A DNA stretch of 46,020 bases, from NCBI GenBank assembly GCA_904502015.1, contig CAJGEA010000002.1:1-46020 (forward strand). Reading direction: 5' to 3'. Below, piece by piece: positions 1 to 7,787 of the stretch (its first letter is position 1; the number at the start of each line of letters is the position of its first letter). This DNA is from an uncultured Clostridia bacterium (GTDB lineage Bacteria > Bacillota > Clostridia > Oscillospirales > CAG-272). The notes under the pieces were generated by a model that saw only the letters and a program-made list of their open reading frames with translations, had not been told where the DNA came from and searched no databases. The translations under genes and the position numbers were made by a program.

Positions 1-1221
1 CTCGGTGGGCTGGGTCTCGGAATAGTAATAACGGGTCGCGTCCGTCAGATCGTCGTTTTTGTATCCAATATTGATCGCCGCCCAATCCTCTTTACTTCCC
101 GCGTAATAGATGGTGGTAAGGCTCTTGCATCCGCTGAAAGCCTGATTACCAATGATCTCCGTGCCATCGGAGATCGTGATTTGGGTCAGAGCAGTACATC
201 CCTCGAATGTCTGTTTACCAATACTCGCAGTGCTATTGGGGATGGTGATTTGGGTCAGTGCAGTACAACCGCTGAAGGCACGGTCGTCGATGAGCGTGAT
301 CCTTTTGCCAAGTGAAACCTTCGTAAGAGCAGTACAACCACTGAACGTGATGAGACCAATCATGGTTACGCCATCCGGAATTTGAATCTCCGTAAGGGCG
401 GTACAGCCGCTGAATGTTTCCCAACCTATGTTTATAACGCCGTCGGGCAAGGCGATTTTTGTAAGAGACGAACACCCGAAGAACATAGCAGAGCTGATCC
501 TCGTAAGGCTGTCGGGCAGGGTGACGCTTGCAAGGGAGGAGCAACCGTAGAATATGCCTTCACCAATGTTGGTTACGCTATCGGGAATAACGATCCTGGT
601 CAGGGAAGTACAACCGCGGAATGAGTAGTGATCGATATTTGTTACGCTGGAAGGTATGATAATGTCGGTAAGTGACGAACAATTTATGAACGAGCATGTA
701 CCGATGCTCGTTATGCCGTCACAAATGGTGACCTTGGAGAGAGCGCTGCAACCGCCAAAGGCATTCGCTGGAATTTGTTGTATATTGGCTGGAATCGTGA
801 CCTCGGTCAGCGCCGTGCAGCTCGCAAATGCATCTTCGTTTACAGTGAGAATTCCGTTTCCAAACGTGATCGATGTAAGGCTGTGGCATTCTTCAAATGC
901 GCCGATACCAATGCTCGTAAGGGTATCGGGGAGGGTGATGCCTACGATCGTACCGCAAAAGTCAAACGCGTAATCCCGTATGGCAGTAACCGTGTATCCG
1001 TCGATCGTTTCGCCGATGACCACGTAAGGGTCGGTGCAGGTACCTATCCCCTTGACGGTGCAGGTTTCACCATCGGCGTTGACCCGGTATTCAAGACCGA
1101 CCGAGGGCTCGGGAGGCGGAGGAGGATCCTTTTTACCGTCGTCTTTGCAGGCGGGCAGCGTGAGGCAACAAAGCGTCAGAGCAAGGCAAAAGAATAGGGA
1201 AAGATAACGAATTCCTTTCAT
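1..1221 (-). CDS. BspA-like leucine-rich-repeat lipoprotein (3' end outside window)
   Basis: The reading frame is open from an ATG at 1221 to the window edge (407 codons seen), so the C-terminus is missing. A clear AAAGGAG site precedes the ATG. The N-terminus is a lipoprotein signal peptide with a lipobox ending LPAC (Cys25), followed by a Lys/Asp and poly-Pro linker. From about residue 80 the protein is a run of ~23-residue BspA/TpLRR-type repeats (pattern IPDSVTSIG..AF.GC.SL). Near the cut end it reads TIYYAGSKEDW, the usual cap of such repeat arrays. Proteins of this family are surface-exposed and often implicated in adhesion, but the ligand cannot be read from sequence. The neighbouring gene at 1285-3876 is a paralogue in the same direction, 63 bp upstream. 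Family assignment is firm; function is inferred. Confidence 0.9.
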   Translation of the reverse strand, partial: MKGIRYLSLFFCLALTLCCLTLPACKDDGKKDPPPPPEPSVGLEYRVNADGETCTVKGIGTCTDPYVVIGETIDGYTVTAIRDYAFDFCGTIVGITLPDTLTSIGIGAFEECHSLTSITFGNGILTVNEDAFASCTALTEVTIPANIQQIPANAFGGCSALSKVTICDGITSIGTCSFINCSSLTDIIIPSSVTNIDHYSFRGCTSLTRIVIPDSVTNIGEGIFYGCSSLASVTLPDSLTRISSAMFFGCSSLTKIALPDGVINIGWETFSGCTALTEIQIPDGVTMIGLITFSGCTALTKVSLGKRITLIDDRAFSGCTALTQITIPNSTASIGKQTFEGCTALTQITISDGTEIIGNQAFSGCKSLTTIYYAGSKEDWAAINIGYKNDDLTDATRYYYSETQPTE

Positions 1222-1284
1222 AACGGATCTCCTTTCGTTTGCATCGTGGGTCGAGGTGCTGACGTAGGGCTCTTTACGTTGTGT

Positions 1285-3876
1285 TTATTTCTCCATATCA
1301 CCGTCGGAGCAATGGACGGTGTATGCGCCTGTGTTGGAGTCCCAGGAGGAATCCTTGGTAATCGCGCTCCATTGCTCCTTCGTGCCTCCGTAGTATATGT
1401 CGGCGAGGCTCGTGCAATCGTCAAAAGCCCAAAAGTCCATGTAGGTTACGCCGATTCCAATGGTGACGCTCGTTAGTCCCGTACACCCCGAGAACGTACC
1501 GTGGTCAATGCGGATAACGCTGTTCGGGATGGTAACGCTCACAAGGCTTGTGCACCCCTGGAACGCTGAAGAACCAATGCTCGTGACACTGTCGGGAAGG
1601 ATTACGCTCACAAGGCTCGTGCAACCGTCGAACGCGGAAGAACCAATGCTCTCGAGGCTGTTCGGAGCGGTGAATTGTGTATCGGCTTTGCCAACCGCGT
1701 ATTGGATCAGGGTAGTTCCATCTTTGGAGTACAGATTTCCGTCAACGGACATATACACAGGATTCTCTGCGCTAACGGTGATGCTCGCAAGGCTCTCGCA
1801 ATCATCAAAGGCCTGATTGCCAATGTCGGTCACGCCTTTGCCAATAGTGATGCTCGTAAGGCTGCGGCAGCTATGAAATGCAGACTGTCCAATGCTCGTA
1901 ACGCTGTCGGGGATGGTCAGGCTCGTGAGATTGTAGCACCAGGAGAACGCCACCTCACCAATAGCGGTGACGCTGTCGGGAATGGTCACGCTTGTCAGCT
2001 GGTTGCAGCGGAAGAATGCGCTGTCGCCGATACTCGTGACACCGTCAGGGATGGTGAAGTGCTTGTCGTTTTTGCCCACCGCGTATTGGATCAGGGTGGA
2101 TCCGTCCTTGGAGTACAGATTTCCGTCAACGGACGCGTAAAATTGGTTGTTGCCTCCCACCGTGATACTCAAAAGACTGCTGCAATCCGAGAAGGCGTCC
2201 TCTCCGATGTGTGTGACATTGTCGGGAATGACGATGCTCGGAATATGGCAATTCTCAAACGCCCGATTGCCAATGCTCGTCAGGCTGTCGGGGAGGGTTA
2301 CACTCCCAAGGAGGCACATGGAAAACGCACGGTCCGCGATACAGACGGTTCCGTCCGCAACTGTGTAGAATCCGGATACGCTGTCGGTGGCCTTGATCAA
2401 GTGATTGCCGATATACAGAACGCCGTCCTTCCAGCTTGATTCGCTGTTGTAGCATGCGGTATTGGCGAAGGCGTCGCTGCCAATGCTCGTGATGCTGTCG
2501 GGGATCGTGATACTCGCAAGGCTCGTGCAATTCTCAAACGCGCCGTATTCAATGCTTGTGACTCCGGCAGGGATAGTGATACTTGCAAGCTTCGCGCAGC
2601 CACGGAACGCACCGGATCCAATGCTCGTAACTCCGCGTCCGATGGTGACGTTCGTAAGGCTCTCGTCGTCACAGAACGCGTCACTGCCGATGCTGGTGAT
2701 GTTGTCGGGGATGATGATACTCGTGAGACTGGTGCATCTGTTGAAGGTCATGTCGCCGATGCTGGTGATTCCGCTACCGAGAGTGACGCTCGTAAGGGCG
2801 GTGCATCTGTTGAACGCCTGCTCGCCAATGATGGTGACGCTATCAGGGATGGTGACGCTCGCAAGGGCGGAGCATTTGTAGAAAGCCGCCTCGCCAATGT
2901 CGGCAACGCCATCGGGGATGGTGATGCTTGTCAGGCCCGCGCAATTGTTGAACGCATAATTGGGAATACTCGTGACACCGTCGGGTATGGTGACATTCAC
3001 GAGGTTCTTACACATACAGAATGCGTACTCGCCGATGGCGGTGACGCTGTCGGGGATGGTGACACTCGTCAGGCTTTGGGCATAGAAGAATGCGCCGTCG
3101 CCAACTTTCGTTACGCTGTCGGGAATGGTGAAATGCGTGTCGGTTTTGGCAACCGCGTATTGCATCAGTACAGAACCGTCCTGCGTGTACAGATTTCCGT
3201 CAACGGAGGCATACGCCGGGTTGCCGTTGTCCACGGTGATGCTCGCAAGGCCCGCGCATTCGCTGAAAGCCAGATCGCCAATGGTGGTGACGGCGGCGGG
3301 GATGGTGACACTCGCAAGGCTTGAGCAGTTGTTGAACGCACCCTTGGCAATTTCCGTGACGCTGGCGGGCATTGTGACGCTCGTCAGGCTCCTGCAATAG
3401 GAAAACGCAGCGTAGCCAATGCTTGTGACGCCGTCGGGGATGGTTACGCTCACAAGGCTATTGGAGTTCGTGAACGCGAATTCACCGATGGCGGTAACGC
3501 GGTCGCCGTTGGGGGAGGTTGAGGGAATGACCAAACGCGTGTCCGCGCAAGTGCCGATAGCCGCCACATAGCAGGTGCCGTCACCGTTTGATACGAATTC
3601 CAGCCCTTCGGAGGGGGCGGGGGGATCGGTGTCGGGCTCGGTAGTGGATTCTTCGGGCTCTGAACTCGACTCGTCGAGTTCGGTGGTTTCTTCGGGCTCG
3701 GTGGTGGATTCCTCGGAGTCAGAGGGCTCGGCGGTTGTCGCATCGGGCTCGGAGGTTATGGGGTCGGTTACCGCTGCCGTGTTGGCATCGGTGTCGGCGG
3801 GTTTGTTGCCGCCGCTGCACGAGACAGCGGACAGACACATCATGCCCACCAGCAAAAGAGTAAGTAGTTTTCTCAT
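1285..3876 (-). CDS. BspA-like leucine-rich-repeat lipoprotein, 863 aa
   Basis: The lipoprotein signal peptide ends in LSAVSC (Cys20). A Thr/Ser/Glu/Pro-rich, probably extended spacer (about residues 25-90) follows, lifting the repeat domain off the membrane. The rest is some thirty BspA/TpLRR-type repeats of ~23 residues (TSVTIPDSVTSIG.AF..C). They are interrupted three times by a related module with the core SVDGNLY..DG..L.QYAV, near 1690-1760, 2090-2150 and 3160-3220, which points to internal segmental duplication. It ends with an IYYGGTKEQW cap and has no sortase signal, so anchoring is by the lipid. A GGAGG site lies 8 bp before the ATG. The gene starts 64 bp after aroQ and could be read through from the aro operon; I saw no good promoter in the gap. 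Likely a surface adhesin or binding protein. Confidence 0.92.
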   Translation of the reverse strand: MRKLLTLLLVGMMCLSAVSCSGGNKPADTDANTAAVTDPITSEPDATTAEPSDSEESTTEPEETTELDESSSEPEESTTEPDTDPPAPSEGLEFVSNGDGTCYVAAIGTCADTRLVIPSTSPNGDRVTAIGEFAFTNSNSLVSVTIPDGVTSIGYAAFSYCRSLTSVTMPASVTEIAKGAFNNCSSLASVTIPAAVTTIGDLAFSECAGLASITVDNGNPAYASVDGNLYTQDGSVLMQYAVAKTDTHFTIPDSVTKVGDGAFFYAQSLTSVTIPDSVTAIGEYAFCMCKNLVNVTIPDGVTSIPNYAFNNCAGLTSITIPDGVADIGEAAFYKCSALASVTIPDSVTIIGEQAFNRCTALTSVTLGSGITSIGDMTFNRCTSLTSIIIPDNITSIGSDAFCDDESLTNVTIGRGVTSIGSGAFRGCAKLASITIPAGVTSIEYGAFENCTSLASITIPDSITSIGSDAFANTACYNSESSWKDGVLYIGNHLIKATDSVSGFYTVADGTVCIADRAFSMCLLGSVTLPDSLTSIGNRAFENCHIPSIVIPDNVTHIGEDAFSDCSSLLSITVGGNNQFYASVDGNLYSKDGSTLIQYAVGKNDKHFTIPDGVTSIGDSAFFRCNQLTSVTIPDSVTAIGEVAFSWCYNLTSLTIPDSVTSIGQSAFHSCRSLTSITIGKGVTDIGNQAFDDCESLASITVSAENPVYMSVDGNLYSKDGTTLIQYAVGKADTQFTAPNSLESIGSSAFDGCTSLVSVILPDSVTSIGSSAFQGCTSLVSVTIPNSVIRIDHGTFSGCTGLTSVTIGIGVTYMDFWAFDDCTSLADIYYGGTKEQWSAITKDSSWDSNTGAYTVHCSDGDMEK
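1480..3480 (-). repeat. Tandem ~69-bp LRR-coding repeats
   Basis: Inside the 863-residue lipoprotein gene the DNA repeats with a ~69-bp period, each unit coding one 23-residue LRR. Phrases such as 'ctgtcggggatggtgac' recur many times. Near-identical units make slipped-strand or recombinational length change likely. Similar units continue in the partial gene at 1-1221. Confidence 0.8.
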
Positions 3877-3919
3877 GGTTCATGCCTCCAAATAAAGTTT
3901 TGATGATACATTCTGATCA

Positions 3920-3955
3920 CTCTGTGAGTCGCTCTGTGAGTTACTCCGTGAGTGT
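3920..3955 (-). repeat. Three 12-bp direct repeats across the aroQ stop codon
   Basis: Units at 3920-3931, 3932-3943 and 3944-3955 share the core ct(c/t)(t/c)gtgagt. On the coding strand they stay in the aroQ frame. The first encodes the end of AroQ (LTE), then comes the TAA stop, and two more copies read LTE-R-LTE before a TGA. It looks like a slippage-expanded C-terminal tail cut short by a stop within one unit. Confidence 0.7.
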
Positions 3956-4375
3956 TTCCTTCAAAAACCGAATCGCCTTGTGATATCCTTCAAATCCCAA
4001 GCCCTCGTAGGTGCGGAGCGCGTAGTAGGACACGTAGGACACTTGGCGGAACGCCTCGCGCTCGCTGACCTTGGAGATGTGTACCTCCACGGTTGGGATG
4101 GACACCGCCTTGAGCGCGTCGAGAATCGCCACGCTGGTGTGGGTGTAGGCGGCGGGGTTGATGACGATACCGTCCACCGCGCCGTACGCCTCTTGGATTT
4201 TATCTACGATCGCGCCCTCGTGGTTGGATTGGAACAGCTCGCATTCTACCCCCGCCTCGGCGCACCACGCCCGCAGGCTGTCGCAGAGTGCGGCGTAGGT
4301 TTTGTCGCCGTAAATGCCGGGCTCGCGAAGCCCCAGCATATTCAGATTCGGCCCGTTGATAATGAGAAATTTCAT
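3941..4375 (-). CDS. aroQ: 3-dehydroquinate dehydratase, type II
   Basis: AroQ dehydrates 3-dehydroquinate to 3-dehydroshikimate, the third step of the shikimate pathway, in the cytosol. The 144-residue length is normal for the dodecameric type II enzyme. Visible motifs are the N-terminal IINGPNLNMLG, the lid with catalytic Tyr in PGIYG, FQSNHEG, the substrate loop INPAAYTHTS with the active-site Asn, and VEVHISK with the catalytic His. It is the last aro gene of the leftward operon; its start lies 8 bp after the aroE-aroK stop. The 3' end runs into a 12-bp repeat (see 3920-3955). Confidence 0.97.
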   Translation of the reverse strand: MKFLIINGPNLNMLGLREPGIYGDKTYAALCDSLRAWCAEAGVECELFQSNHEGAIVDKIQEAYGAVDGIVINPAAYTHTSVAILDALKAVSIPTVEVHISKVSEREAFRQVSYVSYYALRTYEGLGFEGYHKAIRFLKETLTE

Positions 4376-4383
4376 GGTATGAT

Positions 4384-5661
4384 TTATCCTTTCGCAGTTT
4401 CGTCACGGTATCCCAGTGCCGTGAGAATGGCGCTTACCGTGTCATCCACGTCGCCGTTATTGTCAATTTCAACGTCGGCAAAGCGGCAGTAGAGGGGCAG
4501 ACGCTTGGCATACAGCTCCTCCCGTGCCACCACCTGTGAAATGGGCCGCCCGTCGGTGGGCAGCTTATCAAGGTCGCGCCGCAGGAACACGATGCGCCCG
4601 TTCTGGTGCAGGGCGGGGTAGTTGACATCCCGCGTGACCGCACCGCCGCCCGTGGCAATGACGGCACTGCTCATCTTGCCTGCCTCACGCATGGCACGGA
4701 TCTCGCGCAGACGGAATCCGTCCTCCCCCTCGGCGGCGAAAATGGTGGGAATATCCGTGCCTGCCGCATCCACGATCAAGCGGTCGGTGTCCACCGTGGG
4801 ACGCCCGAGCGCCTCGGCCAGCCGCGTGGCTACGGTGGATTTGCCGCACCCGGGCATACCCACGAGGATGATGTTTTCGGTCTGCCGCGCGATGGAATCG
4901 CCGATGGGCGTGATCACACTGTCGGACATGGGCTCACCGAGGAACAGCTCGCAGGCGCGCTTGGCCTGCGCTACCAGCATGAGCAGTCCGTTCTGAGCAG
5001 GGATACCCAGCCGCTCGGCTTGCTGAATCATGGCCGTTCGCGCGGGGTTGTAGACCATATCCAGCACGCATTCCAGGGCAGGAAATCGGGCAAGATCCAA
5101 CAACCGTTGCCCGTTTCGGTGGGGGTACATGCCCACGGGGGTGCAGTTGGCGATCAGTGCGGCATCCGCATGGTAGCGGGCGGCATGGCGGTAGCTGTGC
5201 GTCTCGTTGCCGTGACGGGACAGCACCACCACATCTGCCCCCATGTCGGTCAGCACCGCCGCCGCGGTAGCCGATGCGCCCCCCTCGCCGAGGACGAGCG
5301 CCTTCTTGCCCGCGAGGTTAACGCCCATAGAGCGCACGGTCAGGGCAAAGCCGAAATAGTCAGTGTTGTCACCGCGCAATCGGCCGTCCGCCGTGCGGGT
5401 GATGGTATTGACCGCCCCGATGCGCCGAGCCTCGTCGGAAATTTCGTCGAGGTAGGGCATGACGGTCTTCTTGTAGGGAATGGTGACGTTGAGCGCGTCC
5501 CACTCGTTGCCCTTCAGAAACGCGCCGACCTGATCGGGCGCGCGCTCGTACAGCTCGTAGGTATAGCGATCCCCCGCAAGGGTCGCGTGGATCTGCGGGG
5601 AGAAGCTGTGTCCCAGCCGCTCTCCGAGAAGCCCCGCCCGCATATCAATGGTGTTCAACAT
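4384..5661 (-). CDS. aroE-aroK: Bifunctional shikimate dehydrogenase / shikimate kinase
   Basis: One reading frame carries two enzymes for consecutive steps: 3-dehydroshikimate to shikimate, then shikimate to shikimate-3-phosphate. The N-terminal AroE half shows GHSFSPQIH, NVTIPYKK with the catalytic Lys, GAVNTI, GDNTD, the Rossmann loop LGEGGASATA and NCTPVGMYP. The C-terminal AroK half, from about residue 265, shows the Walker A GMPGCGKS, the DTD shikimate/Mg site and the ATGGGA loop, and keeps an Arg-rich lid. The ATG at 5661 is preferred because GAAAGG sits 7 bp upstream. An ATG at 5676 (overlapping the upstream stop as TAATG) and a TTG at 5682 are in-frame alternatives that add a few residues. 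The two halves are normally separate proteins. Confidence 0.95.
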   Translation of the reverse strand: MLNTIDMRAGLLGERLGHSFSPQIHATLAGDRYTYELYERAPDQVGAFLKGNEWDALNVTIPYKKTVMPYLDEISDEARRIGAVNTITRTADGRLRGDNTDYFGFALTVRSMGVNLAGKKALVLGEGGASATAAAVLTDMGADVVVLSRHGNETHSYRHAARYHADAALIANCTPVGMYPHRNGQRLLDLARFPALECVLDMVYNPARTAMIQQAERLGIPAQNGLLMLVAQAKRACELFLGEPMSDSVITPIGDSIARQTENIILVGMPGCGKSTVATRLAEALGRPTVDTDRLIVDAAGTDIPTIFAAEGEDGFRLREIRAMREAGKMSSAVIATGGGAVTRDVNYPALHQNGRIVFLRRDLDKLPTDGRPISQVVAREELYAKRLPLYCRFADVEIDNNGDVDDTVSAILTALGYRDETAKG

Positions 5662-5675
5662 AACGAAGCCTTTCA

Positions 5676-6647
5676 TTAGCAAATATTGTATAGCTTCGCC
5701 ACCGACGCGCTACCCTCGTTATCCAAAAGCGAGGGCTGACAGATCGCACCGCAGGTCGTGCCCCACGCCAGCGTGCGAAGGGGAATGGTGAAATCCATGA
5801 CGTTCTCACCGCATTGCGCGTAGTCGAGATCTCCGTCCCGCTTGCCGCGGAATCTCTGGCGGTTAAAGCGGATGGGGGCAACCGTCACCCGTACCTGCCC
5901 CGATTGCGGTGCGAGCGTGACCACGTAGGAGCGGTCGGTGCCGTGCAGGGCGAGCTTGCGCGTGCGCCGAGGAAGTTCAGTCGCCAGTGCGGTCACGGCA
6001 ATGAGCCATTCGCGCATGCCGATGGCGGAGGAGAGGGGCTCACGCACCGATAGGATACCAAGCCGCTCTGCGGCATCAGGATCGGAAAGATTGAACTCTC
6101 CCTCACCGTCTTCGTCCGAAGAGTGTGAAACACAGTCTTTGAAGGTCAAAGAAATCGCATCGTCGTCCTCGTCCTCAAGCAACGCACTTCTGTCGGGACC
6201 TTTGACGGTCAGGGAGACCATCTCGCCGTCCTCCGAGAGAGAAGGCAGAATAAAGGGCAATTGTTCGTGTACAAGTGATCGGAATGCAGCAGAATCAGCG
6301 GTCAATGTCGGCGTTTCGGCAGGGATTTCCTGTACGACGAATTCCGTTAAGCTCTTAGCCAGCATGCGCTCGGTGCGCCGCAGAAGCTTTTGCAGAGGTG
6401 AAACCGCCACCCATTTTTGCCCCGCTTCGGTTACGACGACGGGTGTGTCGGGGGTCAGCGTGTCGCGCCCGTCAGGCAAGGTAATGAGCCCACCTGCCAT
6501 AAGGCGAGAGGAGGCACACGCCACCGTGTCACCCGTCAGCGCGCATCCAAGATAACCAACCATGCCACGGTAGGCATCCCCTACCGTGTGGGTGTCTTTA
6601 GCGGCGGCAAAACGCAGAAAAAGGTAATCGGAAAACAAATATTTCAT
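5676..6647 (-). CDS. Uncharacterised protein inside the aro operon
   Basis: I do not recognise this 323-residue protein. It lies between aroC (15 bp upstream) and aroE-aroK (stop abutting or overlapping that start), so it is almost certainly co-transcribed and translationally coupled with chorismate synthesis genes. Residues ~1-90 (from MKYLFSDYLFLRFAAAK to VVVTEAGQKW) resemble a small winged-helix layout, with a GLI..LPDG hairpin-like stretch and a final lTeaG. This is only a pattern impression. The middle is acidic and probably disordered (EDEDDDAISL, SSDEDGEGEF). The C-terminal ~110 residues alternate like a beta-rich domain (YVVTLAPQSGQVRVTVAPI). There is no signal peptide or membrane segment. 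A regulatory or scaffolding role in the pathway is possible but unsupported by motif evidence. Confidence 0.85.
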   Translation of the reverse strand: MKYLFSDYLFLRFAAAKDTHTVGDAYRGMVGYLGCALTGDTVACASSRLMAGGLITLPDGRDTLTPDTPVVVTEAGQKWVAVSPLQKLLRRTERMLAKSLTEFVVQEIPAETPTLTADSAAFRSLVHEQLPFILPSLSEDGEMVSLTVKGPDRSALLEDEDDDAISLTFKDCVSHSSDEDGEGEFNLSDPDAAERLGILSVREPLSSAIGMREWLIAVTALATELPRRTRKLALHGTDRSYVVTLAPQSGQVRVTVAPIRFNRQRFRGKRDGDLDYAQCGENVMDFTIPLRTLAWGTTCGAICQPSLLDNEGSASVAKLYNIC

Positions 6648-6662
6648 AGCTAAAGCCTCACT

Positions 6663-7769
6663 TTATGAATCCAGCAAAAGGTCAACCACGGCCACCGCCG
6701 CCGCCGCCTCTACGACGGGTACGGCGCGGGGGACGATGCAGGGATCGTGCCGCCCATGGATGACCAGCGTGGTATTCTCGCGGCGGGAGAGGGAAACGCT
6801 CTCCTGCTCCGAACCGATGGAGGGGGTGGGCTTAAACGCGGCCGAGAAGATTACGGGCATACCCGTGCTCATACCGCCCACGATGCCGCCGCAATGGTTG
6901 GTCTTTGTGCGGATCTCGCCGTCCTCGCCCATGCGATAGGCATCATTATGAGACGAGCCGTAGCCGCGAATAAAGTCAAAGCCGTCGCCAAACGCCACCG
7001 CCTTGACTGCGGGAATGGAGAAAAGAATGGAGGAAAGACGCGCCTCCATGCCGTCAAAGGGATGGTCGCCGAGTCCCACGGGGAGTCCGATGACGGCGCA
7101 TTCCACAGCACCGCCCACCGAGTCAGCCGCCATGCGGGCGCATTCGATCTCGCCCTTCATGGCCTCGCCCGCCTCGGCGTCGAGAACGGGGAAGATGGTG
7201 GAAGCAGGACGGTGCAGCTCGTCAGCGGTCAAGGATACGGCGGGGAAGGGCTTGTCCTTGACCGAGCCGATCTCGCTGATATGCGCACCGATTTCAATGC
7301 CCCGCGCCTTTAGGTAGGAAAGGCACAGCGCGCCCGCGATGCAGAGGGGAGCGGTCAGGCGCCCCGAATATTTGCCGCCGCCGCGCAGGTCTACGTTCTC
7401 TCCGAATTTCACGCGCGCCGCATAGTCGGCATGGGAGGGGCGGGGCACGTCGGCGAGGGATGCGTAATCTCCCGAGCGTTGGTTCTGGTTGATGATGACG
7501 GCACGGATGGTCGTGCCGTCGGTGACGTAGGTGCGCACACCGCCCACCTCCTGCTCAATGACACCCGCCGTAAATACGGGAATATCGGGCTCCTTGCGGG
7601 TGGTCGCCCAAGCGCCCTGACCGGGCGCGCGGCGGCTCATCAGCGCCATCATCTCGTTGTGGGTTATGGTCACGTCGGCGGGAAATCCCTCCAGCACCAT
7701 GCCGATCTCGGGGTCATGCGAGCCGCCGAAAATGGAGAGTTTCAGGTTGCTTCCGTATACGTTAGCCAT
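6663..7769 (-). CDS. aroC: Chorismate synthase
   Basis: AroC eliminates phosphate from EPSP to give chorismate, using reduced FMN as cofactor. The 368-residue length fits the family. The N-terminus reads LKLSIFGGSHDPEIG, where the common form is fGESHG, so the His is retained but the Glu is not. Other family signatures are SRRAPGQGAWATTRKEPD, GGGKYSGRLTAP, the FMN/substrate region NHCGGIVGGMSTG and FKPTPSI. A GGAGGA site precedes the ATG, which lies 18 bp after the aroA stop. The substitutions in the GESHG and GGRxS signatures are of the kind found in divergent clostridial members, so I take the enzyme as functional. Confidence 0.96.
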   Translation of the reverse strand: MANVYGSNLKLSIFGGSHDPEIGMVLEGFPADVTITHNEMMALMSRRAPGQGAWATTRKEPDIPVFTAGVIEQEVGGVRTYVTDGTTIRAVIINQNQRSGDYASLADVPRPSHADYAARVKFGENVDLRGGGKYSGRLTAPLCIAGALCLSYLKARGIEIGAHISEIGSVKDKPFPAVSLTADELHRPASTIFPVLDAEAGEAMKGEIECARMAADSVGGAVECAVIGLPVGLGDHPFDGMEARLSSILFSIPAVKAVAFGDGFDFIRGYGSSHNDAYRMGEDGEIRTKTNHCGGIVGGMSTGMPVIFSAAFKPTPSIGSEQESVSLSRRENTTLVIHGRHDPCIVPRAVPVVEAAAAVAVVDLLLDS

Positions 7770-7787
7770 GGGTGGATTCCTCCTTTG

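Noticed and set aside
4606..5679. A 357-codon plus-strand frame opposite aroE-aroK
   Set aside because: Shadow frame; the minus strand carries both enzymes' motifs and the operon runs that way.
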